A model generated the notes under the pieces. It ran no database searches. It was not told where the DNA came from and worked only from the letters and a program-made list of their open reading frames with translations. A stretch of 64,000 bases of DNA from Pinus tabuliformis (taxonomy: Eukaryota > Streptophyta > Pinopsida > Pinales > Pinaceae): the NCBI GenBank assembly GCA_031772625.1, contig CM062810.1, positions 704,232,358-704,296,357 on the forward strand, read 5' to 3'. How positions within the stretch are numbered: position 1 is the stretch's first letter; the number at the start of each line of letters is the position of its first letter. Shown in pieces: positions 1-9,943 of this stretch. The position numbers were made by a program, and so were the translations under genes.

Positions 1-1239
1 TTGCCCTGCCTACAACTTTTAATGCTAGGGGAAGCCCATCACATCTGGCACACAAAAGCTTGGCCGTTTTCTCATCTATGTTTGCTGGCAGACATCCATT
101 ATTGTACAGAAAAGCATGATTAGCAAACAACTGCCAACTCTTATCTTCTGTCAAATCCTTCATGGTCATTATGGAAGTCTCTGCAACTCCCATCTCTAAC
201 AATGCTCTACGATTTCTTGAACTCACAATAATTTTTGACATGGAGTGTTCCTTTAGCTGCAGCAAAGCCAACTCCTCCAGCGATTTAGCACCCTCTTCCC
301 ATACATCATCTAGAAATAAGGCAAACCTCTTACTTTTTAGTCTATCATTCAACCATATTTTTAAGTCATCTTGGCTTGCAGTAGTTATAGGCAGATCTGC
401 CTTTGTGTGCATGGTTATTTGTGAACAAAGTTCATTCCTGAGAGTTGTAAAGGATGGAGTTCGTGAAACAGTGAGCCATAGCAATAAATGATCAGCAAAC
501 AAATTCCTTACCAGTTGACTGTTGAAAACTCTCTTGAGGAGTAGAGTTTTGCCTGATCCACCCTTACCAACCACTCCAATTCGAAGGAAACATTCTTTCT
601 CTGTATCCATCACAAATTTCTCGAGCTTTCCATAAGCCTCTTCTTGTCCCACTATAAGGGATTCGTCAATAAAGAAGCCTGTGGTTGGAACTTGCAAGGA
701 GGTAGTTCCAGAAGAATCCCGGAGGCTCTGTCTCTGCATGCACTGCTCGAGTAGGAGCTCCTCAGTTTGGGCCAACTGAATCAAAGGAAGCAATTGCAAA
801 TGCTTGTGGATACCTGAAATCAAATGAGTCGACAAATGATATTCCATGTGATTTTCGCCGAAAAATCTTTCTTAACTAAAATCAAATGAGTGATCTTTCT
901 GCTCGTTTGATAACGAGAAATAACACCAGGCCTTGGTAGTGTGCACTGGTGCACCACTTCAGATGCTTGTTGTAGAGACCCGTCCAACTTTCTAAGCCAT
1001 TCGCTAACTGCCGCAGCCTTATTATCTCTCTGAAAGGTAGAAATTCCTTTTTTCATGTTTAATTCCAAGCGGTATCGTTGGATTTGTGCGAGGATAGGCT
1101 GGATGCTAATTACCAGATCCTTAAGAGATGCGAGCTCTTTGTTGCAGCGAAGCGCAATGTTGACGTGGTAAAGAATTTGGCGAATAGCGATGTCGATGCC
1201 CACGCCGATAAATCCGGGGAGGAAACCAGGATCACCCAT
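1..1239 (-). CDS. RPW8-type NLR immune receptor, 5' part (runs off left edge)
   Basis: Intracellular immune receptor of the RPW8-NB-ARC-LRR (RNL) class; angiosperm relatives (ADR1/NRG1) act as helper NLRs. The ATG at 1239 opens about 120 residues matching an RPW8-like four-helix domain (motifs IAIRQILYHV, SIQPILAQIQ, WLRKLDGSLQQA). From about 802 down to 1 the frame is open and encodes NB-ARC: P-loop GVVGKGGSGKT (about 568-536), kinase-2 LFLDDVW (about 318-298), RNBS-B SKIIVSSRNR (about 237-208) and GLPLALKVVG (about 35-6). The MHD motif and LRRs lie outside the window. The two blocks are in different frames, separated by a short intron or an insertion (see 803-876). No stop interrupts the NB-ARC frame. 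The RPW8 class is inferred from pattern, not a search. It is the only clear host gene here. Confidence 0.88.
803..876 (-). other. Putative 74-bp intron, or 62-bp insertion, in the NLR
   Basis: On the minus strand, ACTCATTTGATT occurs twice 62 bases apart (near 879-891 and 817-829). A canonical reading uses donor GTTAAG at 876 and acceptor CACAAG ending at 803, which joins the two blocks in phase 0 as a 74-bp intron. Alternatively, removing exactly one repeat interval (62 bp) also restores the frame, which looks like a small insertion or duplication flanked by direct repeats and would frameshift the gene. The sequence alone cannot decide. Confidence 0.5.
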
Positions 1240-2550
1240 GGTGTGATTTTCTTAGTAACTCCGTCCCGAAATCGTTGCAATCCTTAAACAAATACTAATA
1301 GCAGAAATGAAACAATATTAACACATCAAAATGCTGGGATAAACATAACTAAGCATGCCATGAGTTATATAGCACAAGTTTGTTCAGTAACAAAATATTT
1401 AATATGGTAGATGTTAAAAATATTTATTCGGCTATTCAAAACATTTTTAAATCTACTATCTCTATCTACAATTTTTTTAATATGGATAAGTTTACCGAAC
1501 CAAGTCATTTCCAAATTTCATGTTATTTTACACAGGGCGGCGAATAAGAACCCCATTTCCAAATTTCATGGTATTTTCCACAGGGTATGGAATAATAACT
1601 CCAAAGATCCACATGTGTCATTTCCAAGGTATTTTCTAATGGATTTGGATAATAATGAAGTACATGTCCACGTAATTTCACTTGGTTTGGATAACGATGA
1701 AGGAGATCCACAGCTTCTTTGTCTTAAGAGAGGTTGTATGTTTTTGGCTTCTAACGACCTACGTGCCGTCCACTGGTCTCTAGTTTGAAAAGAGCTCCCA
1801 TTGTAATTTTTATTAATTATTTTTAACATTATAATTATAATCTTAATTTTAATGGCTAGTTTTGTGGAAATGGAAAAATGTATTCCTTATAAATTAAGAA
1901 CGTTATTTTATATATTGAAATCGTATTCACACATGATAATATAGATAGCATAATGACAAATTAAAATCTTAAAATTATTTATATACATTTTTTAAAAAGA
2001 AAGCTTAGTGTAATAACATTTTTGGTATTGATAATGATTAGTGTATATTCAAAATTAGTTTTTAAAAATAAATATTATTTTTTTAATTATTTTTATGTTT
2101 AAAAAGTAATAAGAGAAGCTTTGTAAGATTATTTTAGTTTTGGTGATTTTGGAGGTTGGGAAGGTATAACGTGCAAATATTTTGAAATCTAGTTTTAATT
2201 TAGGTGTATAAAAGATATTCTAGGAAAAAGTGTCTTTCATTTTCAACCTTCTTAATGTCACAAAAATGATAGATTCTTGCATCCCATGTTTTTTTGAGAA
2301 TTGTCTGATTATCAATTTCCTTATGTAGCTAGTAGGAGTTGGTTTGTATTTTAACAATGTTCATCTTTTCCTTTGTGCTAGTTAGAACTTAAAATAATTT
2401 TTATCTTTTAGATTAGGTTTGGCCATCTCCTTGTGGTATCTTATAGCTTCTTTCTATTTTCTAACTTTTTATTGCACCAAAAAATCTCTTTAAATTTAGA
2501 TGTAATAATATTTCTAATATTATGGGTATATAATGACATCTTCATGTATT
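1240..2550. other. AT-rich region upstream of the NLR
   Basis: No convincing coding sequence. The part nearest the NLR start (1240-1500) should hold its promoter and 5' leader, but I see no specific box I would defend. From 1790 to 2550 the DNA is AT-rich with poly-A/T runs. Confidence 0.6.
1503..1690 (+). repeat. Imperfect tandem repeat, about 50-60 bp period
   Basis: The core CATTTCCAAATTTCATG followed by TATTTT(A/C)CACAGGG occurs at about 1507 and 1557. Diverged third and fourth units (CATTTCCAAGGTATTTT near 1619; TTGGATAA(T/C)(A/G)ATGAAG twice between 1640 and 1703) continue the array. Repeat-derived short reading frames here are not genes. Confidence 0.6.
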
Positions 2551-2559
2551 CCCCAATGA

Positions 2560-3490
2560 TTTAGCCAAGACTTGGCATCTTGAAGTCATCCTCACTTGAG
2601 CCCTTGGTGGTTATAGCTAGAGTTGGAAGAAATGTTAGAGAGCCTCTTGTCATCCATGTTGTTTATAACCAACTATGCACTCAATGGGGAGAGACTCACT
2701 TTTATGAGAAGGATAAGATAGGGTGTAGTGCTTTTAATATTATGATTATAAGTTATAAAATTATTTTGGATTTGCTCTATCCTTCTCCAAGTTTCTCTAA
2801 AGATATTACATCCTTAGACTTCACCCCCATATGAGATAACACTAGTGATGAGAGTGTCAAATAAGAGTTTTTTCTTATCCACAACTTAAGTTATGGTAAT
2901 TTAGACTTGTTTTCAAACCCATAATAATCTTTCCACCCTCCAATATTTATCCATTTTTGAGTACTTAATAATTCTAAGATATTTTATGATGAACATTGAT
3001 CCCAATATATTTGCATAATGGAACTTCCTTTAGGCTATTGTTTTCATATACGAAAGTATTAGAAGTGGTTTTATGGTATTTTATTATTATAAAGTTTATT
3101 TTTTCCATGTTCATAGTCATAACCATACTAGAGCAGAAATCCTTGAGGTTTCTTAGACGATTATTGAGGTCACATGGATCTTGTGCCATAAGAATGATAT
3201 CATGAGCATAAAGGAGAATGATGATGACTATACTATCATGAGCATAGAGGAGAAGGATAATGACTATACTAACAAGAGCATCAAGCTAGCACAACCAACT
3301 TCTTTTAACAAAATTTCTAAGTTCTAAGTTATCAGTGTAAATTCCAAAGAGAGCAACAAATAAGAGACAACCTTGCTTCACTCCTATATTACAATTAATT
3401 TATTCTTACCACCCCTCAACATTCCTAAATTTAGTAATGACACTTTCATATAGCATTAGAGTAATAAATCTCAGATCATAATTTTTTCTA
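2560..3490 (-). pseudogene. LINE (non-LTR) reverse transcriptase relic
   Basis: Reading down the minus strand gives the fragments expected of a LINE RT in order: GVKQGC near 3380, a decayed catalytic box reading YAHDIILMAQ instead of the YADD type near 3205-3175, then about 70 residues ending in a CKYIGINVH motif (the 'KYLG' box, about 3020-2990). Farther down are degraded pieces of the thumb/C-terminal region (TLITPV...YG..VWG-like, about 2860-2780). Many stops and frameshifts; no poly-A or target duplication located. The family is a plant LINE distinct from the L1-like one at 52-54.5 kb, because its motif spelling differs. Dead and old. Confidence 0.75.
3188..3290. repeat. Two-copy tandem duplication at the LINE catalytic motif
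   Basis: TATCATGAGCATA followed by AGGAGAA and GATGACTATACT-like sequence occurs at about 3198 and again at about 3234. It duplicates about 40 bases spanning the former catalytic aspartates of the LINE relic. Confidence 0.65.
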
Positions 3491-3495
3491 GCTAC

Positions 3496-3886
3496 AAGGC
3501 ATGCAAGGTGCACATTATCCTTCTTTAAATCCAAACCAGAATGCACCCTTTCAGCCTTGGTATCCTCCAACTCACTCATCTTGGTCTATTCCCTCTCCTT
3601 GGTCCTATTCCCCTCAATATCCTCCTCGGCCTGTCAATCCACCCTTCTAGCCATACCAACCTCAACCTCTTCAATGGGGCAACCCTTCACAAGGGTGGAG
3701 GCCTCAACAAGCCCAACCTCCTACCTTAATGCCTCCTCCTCCACCTCAACCATAGCTACCCCACAACAATCCACCCAAGCAACCTCAAATGCCCACCAAA
3801 GCCAATTTGAACCTAAACAACAAGAAGACTCAACAAGTCTATAGTTGGGAAACATCCTATCCTACTTATATTGTCGAGATCAAGGA
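3496..3886 (+). pseudogene. Proline/glutamine-rich gag-like relic
   Basis: An in-frame stretch beginning GMQGAHYPSLNPNQ (about 3500) is rich in P, Q, W, Y and N and ends in a VEIKDV motif just before the LTR at 3887. Two in-frame stops (near 3648 and 3757) break it. Proline-rich linkers of this type are common in gag polyproteins of plant Ty3/gypsy elements, but no zinc knuckle or protease is seen, so the assignment is inference. It abuts the next LTR directly, suggesting the LTR element inserted into this older relic. Confidence 0.45.
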
Positions 3887-4473
3887 TGTAACAACCCCAA
3901 GTTAAATGTTCATGTAATAAAGTTAATAAAGGAAAAATAAGACCAAGGTCATGGGACACATATTCCAAGTTGAATGTTGGGCAAAACATCCTAGTGGGTG
4001 TTCATTTGGTTTATTATGGCTAAGGAAATTGGAAAAGGCTTTGAAAAGGAAAATATGCATTAATTGGTATTTTATTTATGAAAATAAAGGAAAATAGGAG
4101 AAAAGGGAGATGAAAGGTCACAAAATTGCATGAGGAGGAAATTGAAAGAAAATAGTGGAAAATGAAGAAAATAGAGGCCTCAATAATAAAAAGGCTTCCG
4201 AGGATCAATTCACAACTTTTGTCAATTCATTTTTGGAGCTCTCTCTCTATTCTCTCATACTATTGCACACTTAGATCATTCTTGGAGCACTCTAGCATTG
4301 AGGAAAGAAAGAAAAGGAAGGCAAAGGAAGGACAAGGAAAGCAAGGGATAGTAAGGAAAAGTTGGATCAAGCAACTTCAACAGGAATACTTGCAGGTAAC
4401 ATGTTGCATGTGTGATTTCCTAGCTTGTTGGTGAATGCATGTATGTATTTGGTTATTTTGTTGTCATTGGCGT

Positions 4474-4536
4474 GGGTTTTGCCACATGTGACAGTGGTTT
4501 TGCCACATGTGACAGTGGTTTTGCCACATGTGACAG
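4474..4536 (+). repeat. 21-bp tandem repeat, three copies
   Basis: The unit GTTTTGCCACATGTGACAG plus TG/GG is repeated three times with no change in the core. LTR copy 2 has only one related unit (near 7115-7140), so the expansion happened after the two LTRs diverged. Confidence 0.85.
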
Positions 4537-4654
4537 TGGTTTTAGCCTTGCCTTGCCATTTTCAGATAACCATGGTGTGATGGGGTTCTTTCATTTGGTC
4601 TAGCTTTGGATTGTTGGATGGTTTTGGAATCGAGTGAGGTGGTCTCAAGAAAAT

Positions 4655-4990
4655 TCCTAAGGGCCTAGGAATCCCTTGATCGGATTTGGTGGGATTGCGA
4701 TAAAACCCAAGGGTGGATATGAGAAAATTGCTCATGGTATTGGTGAAAAAATTCCCAGACATCCAAGCTTGTTTAGGACCTAGTGATCCCTTGATCTGTT
4801 TTGGCGGGATTGCAGTAAAGCTTCATTGTTTAGGTGTTTGTTTTGGGCCTAGTGATCCATTAACCAGTTTTCACAGGATTGTGATAAAGCCTGGTTGTTT
4901 ATGCGCTTACTTGGGCCTAGGAATCCCTTGAATGATTTTGTTTGGATTGCAGTAAAACCTAAGGGTGGATATGGTTTAATCTTTGGGAAG
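4655..4990 (+). repeat. Minisatellite inside LTR copy 1, about 65-75 bp, 4 units
   Basis: Each unit has GG(C/A)CCTAG(G/T)(A/G)ATCC followed about 30 bases later by GGATTG(C/T)(G/A)(A/G)TAAA. Units start near 4663, 4770, 4839 and 4913. Related arrays in LTR copy 2 have more units. Confidence 0.7.
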
Positions 4991-5951
4991 CGCTCGTTAT
5001 TTTTGTCTTGAGTCCAACATTCATGCTTGGAATATGGCATGTGGGTGATTGGTTGAAAAAAATATTTGGTTCAACCCAATCTATGGTTGGGTGGTACATG
5101 GAAGTCCCCGACTTGGTTGGATTTTGCATATGTTAATAAGAGTTATTTTCCTCTTCTATTTCCTGAGTACTTACACTTGTTATTATGTAGCTTTAATGGT
5201 TGTTTTATTATGGTTATTATTCTAGTTATATGTTGGTTATAAGCATGGTTCCTTAACAGGTTCTAGCTATGGCTCTTGATATGTTTTGATTATTTCATGA
5301 ATGGTTAATGAATGCATTAGTTAATAAATGTTATTGTAGCTATTATGAGAGGGAATCAGACCTTCTTGTTGATCCTCAGATAAGTTTCAAACCCCTATGT
5401 TCATATATGCATTCATGACCTATAGATTACATGTTCAACATATGTTTGATGAAATGACTGTCATAGTTCAGCATGGTTAGGTCAATTTCTTGATCAAGTT
5501 TTGTATGAATGAATTTGTCTTGATGTTATTTATTATTCTAGAAATTCTCATTAAGTTTTGGGCAGTGGTCTGGAGACAAGCCCTGAAAAGGTGGCACTGA
5601 TTCTGAGGTCGCAGGCTCAAAACTGAGAAATTTAGGGTGCAGTCGCATAGATGCAGTGTGATGCCTACAGCTAGAGGCCTACAATCACATGGATGTAGTG
5701 TTATGCCTATGACTTGCAGTCTAGGTCAATAAAATAACTATTCAACTCAGGATTTGGGCATTGGGAGTGGTTGTTTAGCCTCTGAGTGTCCTATAAGTCC
5801 TGTAGGATGTTAGTTTGTTGTTGATAGGTTCAATTATCGACCCCACTTCCATAAGTGAATCTTGGAGGTCAGGTCATGTCATAGTAGCCATCATCTCATG
5901 TTTACCCTAGCAACCCAATGAATTTGGGTAAATGTGGGAGGCGTGGTTACA

Positions 5952-6477
5952 GATTGGTATTAGAGCTCTGAGGTTCAACACTTGAACTGGATGAGTGGAA
6001 TGTGTTTTTCATGCATGCATGTTAGTTGTCTATGTGACTGTTATGCATGCCTTGTGATAGTCAATTTTACAATTTGTGTCATCATGATGTTGTTGGTATT
6101 TTATGATGCTGATATGTTCACTGAGATAGAGCAGGAGAAATAGGTTATCAAAGTAAGGTTGCAACACTGGACCTCGGGGACATGCATGTATGATGGTTAA
6201 TGCTTGTTATATACATTATGGTTATATGCATATTTCTCATTCTATTGTTGCTGTGGTTACATGCATGATAAATGTTAGCTAATTAGTGTAGTCATATGCA
6301 CATGCATTGAATAGTCATGAATGACAGTAACTTGTATTTATATGCATTGAGGTCATATGCATGATGATTATGGTCATCACAATTAAGCTCTTGATGTTAT
6401 TACGGATCGTGCTAGTCTGGGTTAGCCTATGTATATGGTTATTTTTATGATATTCTGGTATGAGTCAATACACTTGT
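5952..6477 (+). other. Primer-binding site and truncated leader between tandem LTRs
   Basis: A decayed iMet primer site begins at 5954 (TTGGTATTAGAGC). The following 526 bp resembles the sequence after LTR copy 2 (shared GGTTCA...GAATGGATG-like start and the ATACATGTTAGTT / GCATGCATGTTAGTT motif). No gag, pol or polypurine tract is present before LTR copy 2 starts, so the coding interior is missing here. Confidence 0.6.
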
Positions 6478-8640
6478 TGTAACAACCCTAGTCAAAAATC
6501 CATGTAATAAAGTTAATAAAGGAAAAATAAGACGAAGGTCATGGGACACATATTCCAAGTTGAATGTTGGGAAAAACATCCTAGTGTGGGTGTTCATTTG
6601 GTTTATTATGGCTAAGGAAATTGGTAAAGGAAATGGAAAAGGCTTTGGAAAGGCAAGAGACATTAATTGACATTTTATTTATTAAAATAATGGAAAATAG
6701 GAGAAAAGAAAGGTGAAAGGTCACAAGTTGCATGTAAGGAGGAAAATGAAGAAAATAATGGAAAATGAAGAAAATAGAGGCCTTATTGATAAAAAAGCTT
6801 ATGAGGATCAATTGGTAGTTTTTGTCAGTGTAAACCTTTTGTCAGTTCAGTTTTGGAGCTCTCTCTCTCTTCTCTTTCTCTCTCGGACTCTTGGACACTT
6901 AGTGCATTCTTGGAGCATTCTAACATTAGATCAAGAAAATAAAAGGAAGAGAAAAGAAGTCAAAGGAAAGCAAAGATAAAGCAAGGAAGAGCAGGATCAA
7001 GTGGTTACAGCGGGATTAATTGTAGGTATTGATTTGAATGTGTGATTTCCTTGCTAGATTTGGCATGCATGGTACATGCATGTGTGTATCTAGTTCTCTT
7101 GTTGTCATTGGCATGGTATTTTCCAGATGTGACAGTGATTTTCAGCCTTGCCTTTCCATTTTTGGATAACCATGGTGTGATGGATTCTCTTTTACTTGGT
7201 TGAGCTAGATTTCCGAATAGTTTCAAAACTGAGTGGGGTGGTCTCTGAAGAAGAACACAAGGCCTAGTGATCCCTGGACTAGTATATGGTGGGATTGTGG
7301 TAAAGCTGGATTTTGTGTACCTCGGTGGGCCTAAGAATCCTCGACTGGTGAATGGAGGGATATAATGTAAATCCTAGAGGTGTGTGCCCTCGATTAGGCC
7401 TAGGAATCCTCAGCCATTGAATGGCAGGATAAACAGTAAATCCTAGAGGGTGGAGTCTCGATTAGGCCTAGGAATCCTTGAATGGTGAATGGCGGGATAT
7501 ACAGTAAATCTTAGATACTAGGAGACAGGAAAATTCCTCATGGTTTAGGTGGAGAGATCTGGTGGCATCCATGCTTGTATAGGCCTAGTGATCCCTGGAC
7601 TAGTATATGGTGGGATTGCGGTAAAGCCTGGTATTGTATGTTTATTGTTTGGGCATAGGAATCCCTTGGGGGATTGTGGTAAAGCCTGAGGAAACCTGGA
7701 TTGGTTTTGTTTTGAGTCCCACATTCATGCTTGGAATATGGCACATGGGTGATGGGTTGAAAGAAAGATTTGGTTCATCCAATCTATGGTTGGGTGGTTC
7801 ATGGAAGTCCCTGACTTGGTTGGCTTATGCATTCATTAATAAGAGCTCCTTCTCCTTGTATTTCATGTGTAAATGTACTTGACATTCATATGTGATTTTA
7901 ATGGCTTTTATATCCTTGTTATTTATGTTGGTTATGAGTATGTTTTATGTCAGACTTGATGTATGGCTCTTATCATGTTTTGATTAGAAAATGAATGAAC
8001 AATGAATATATGACCTAATAGATTATAATGCAACTATTGTGATAAGGCATCAATGCTTGTTAACGATTCTTAGATAAGTATGATACCCCTATGCTCAGAT
8101 ATGTTGTTATGACTTGTAGATTACATATTTGTGACATGTTTGACGAAATGCATGTCATGGCTAGTAGGGGTCAGATTAAGTACTTGTACTAATGATTACA
8201 TTAGTAACCTTATTACTTTGTTTTTTTTCATTTATGAAAGTTTCATGAAGTTCTAGGTAGTGGCCTGAGACCTAGCCCTGAAAGAGTGGCTCAGAATTCA
8301 GGCTCCTTGGCTCAGAATTGCCTAGAAAAGTCCATAGTTGCTGGCATGATTTTTTGTGGGAGTGACTGGAAAGCCTCAGTCGCATGCATGCCTTGTCATG
8401 GGAGTGACTAATGGTCCAGGTCAAAAAAATGACAAGTTTTATGAGGGGCTAAGCACCTAGAAGGGTTGGTTGCCTCTTAAAGGGTCTGTAGCTCCTGAGG
8501 AAGGTCAGATTGGTTTTGTTTTGTTGGTTCCATTTCCTTAATTGTACATGGGGATTTGAATCACATCATAGTATCCTCTCGTTACATTTTTACCCTAGTG
8601 GACTTGTTAGCTTGGGTAAATGTGGGAGGAGGGTGTTACA
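6478..8640 (+). repeat. LTR copy 2 of the tandem plus-strand element
   Basis: Starts TGTAACAACCC, ends GTGTTACA, and is again followed by a primer site. About 2.16 kb, homologous to 3887-5951. Because both copies are followed by a primer site and leader, both are in '5' LTR' context: a tandem array rather than one simple LTR-interior-LTR element. Confidence 0.8.
7255..7700 (+). repeat. Minisatellite inside LTR copy 2, about 65-70 bp, about 6 units
   Basis: Same family as 4655-4990: GGCCTA(G)(G/T)(A/G)ATCC starts near 7262, 7329, 7396, 7464, 7580 and 7650, each followed by GGGAT and GTAAA. Unit number and order differ from copy 1. Confidence 0.7.
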
Positions 8641-8719
8641 TAGTGGTATCAGAGTGGGTTTCATTCTCTTTGGGTGGTGTTTGGTTTTCGTTATCTTTGT
8701 GTGATATCTGATACCACTA
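8641..8719 (+). mobile_element. 79-bp cassette bounded by inverted primer-site sequences
   Basis: Begins TAGTGGTATCAGA and ends TCTGATACCACTA, a perfect 13-bp terminal inverted repeat that is itself the iMet primer-binding motif. It sits between the LTR end (TTACA, 8640) and the primer site that aligns with copy 1 (ATTGGTATCAGAGC, 8720). Copy 1 lacks it. Together with 8722-8730 it also forms a short hairpin (CTGATACCA / TGGTATCAG). Confidence 0.75.
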
Positions 8720-9130
8720 ATTGGTATCAGAGCATGGTTCACCCCTTGGAATGGATGGGTGGATTGTGTTGCATACATGTTAGTTTCATATGTGTTCCTT
8801 ATGCTTGTGGTATATGTGCTTGTTGTGTATGCATGGTGGTGGTCATGGTTACAGTTGTGTCGCCATGTGAAAGTTGATGGTGTTGTTATTGGATGTGGTT
8901 TTGTTGATGGTGCTGGACCCACCAACATTTAGGGGATCTCCTCAATATGAATTCCCAAATAAACCTCATACCATTTGGTGTAGGAGTCCCATTCGGAATA
9001 CAGCTCGGTTGTCAATGCAATGGGTTTTAATGATGTGCCTTGGCTGCACTAACGCATAGAGTGATGTATGGTTACTTTGGTGGGAACAAGTGTGTGACTA
9101 TGCAGAAATTCAAGTGCAATGCATGTAAGT
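8720..9130 (+). other. Primer-binding site and leader after LTR copy 2
   Basis: TTGGTATCAGAGCATGGTT (from 8721) is a near-perfect iMet primer site. The leader resembles 5954 onward for about 100 bases and then runs without a clear gag frame until it is cut by the LTR that starts at 9131. Confidence 0.6.
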
Positions 9131-9935
9131 TGTAACACATGAAGGGACAATGAGAGAGTCCCTTATAAGCCTTTAATATTACACAACTTGAAAGGAACAC
9201 ACAAGCATAAAGAAATAAAAATCTAATCTTAAAAATAGTTCACAAGCTAACAATGATGGAATTAAAAAACAACACACATTCAACAAGATTTGTACCAAAG
9301 AAAATGAAATAGTTCACAACCATAAGCATAGGTTAAATAACATACATTGAAAACATAACAATAATAGTCCTACTATTTTCACAACATATGAATGAAAACG
9401 TGTCGGCTTTGAGCTTTTATTAAGTGAAAGTTCCAATCATACATATATCATTGACGGACCAATAGCCCCAATAGTGGAACATGAAGTCAACACCTGCTCC
9501 TCCAAAGAAATATATTCCCTCTATGCTACAAAGAAGCCAAGGCTCTCACAAACTCCCAAGCTCTTGATTCTATGTTAAAATCCTAGCCAAAAACTTGGAT
9601 CCCAACTTCTTTGACTTCCCCTTGTGACTCTTCCCCTTGTGACTCTTTGACTTCCCTCATGCCTCTTCAACTTCTTTACAAAATGACTCTTCAATTACAT
9701 TGCATCATGACTCTTCACATTCCACAATTGACACTTGGAATTTCACTTCCAAATTAATTACAAAATAATATTAAAGTACACTCATACCCATATAAGACAA
9801 ATTGGGTAGAGTCAACTAGACAGCCTAATAAGACAAAACAGTTAAGCTTGAGTTTAGGGAAACTCCAAGTCAACAACTTACACTTGATGTTTCTTGGTTA
9901 CTTAGCGGTGCCAAGATTTGTACTGCATGATGACA
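9131..9935 (-). repeat. 3' LTR of a minus-strand element
   Basis: On the plus strand it starts TGTAACACATG and ends GATGACA. On the minus strand it therefore starts TGTCATCATGC directly after a purine-rich TTTGGGGA (9936-9943), as expected of a polypurine tract. About 805 bp, no coding capacity. The 5' partner is not found, so the boundaries rest on the TG...CA ends and tract only. Contains duplicated TGACTCTTCCCCTTG near 9620-9650. Confidence 0.5.
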
Positions 9936-9943
9936 TCCCCAAA

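Larger units (their letters stand above)
3887..5951 (+). repeat. LTR copy 1 of a tandem plus-strand element
   Basis: Starts TGTAACAACCC and ends GGTTACA, followed at once by a tRNA-iMet-type primer site (TTGGTATTAGAGC at 5954). Homologous along its length to 6478-8640, sharing for example the block around 3960-4030 with 6540-6615. About 2.07 kb. Contains a 21-bp triple repeat and a 65-75 bp minisatellite (listed separately), which account for much of the length difference from copy 2. Confidence 0.8.

Noticed and set aside
162..491. 109-codon plus-strand ORF at the left edge
   Set aside because: Antisense shadow of the NB-ARC coding frame.
3541..3844. Two overlapping plus-strand proline/serine-rich frames as a small gene
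   Set aside because: The frame matching retroelement gag linkers is a third one, broken by two stops; the listed frames are shifted readings of it.
4474..4536. Regular 21-bp repeats as a CRISPR-like array
   Set aside because: Direct head-to-tail tandem units without spacers, inside an LTR of a plant element.
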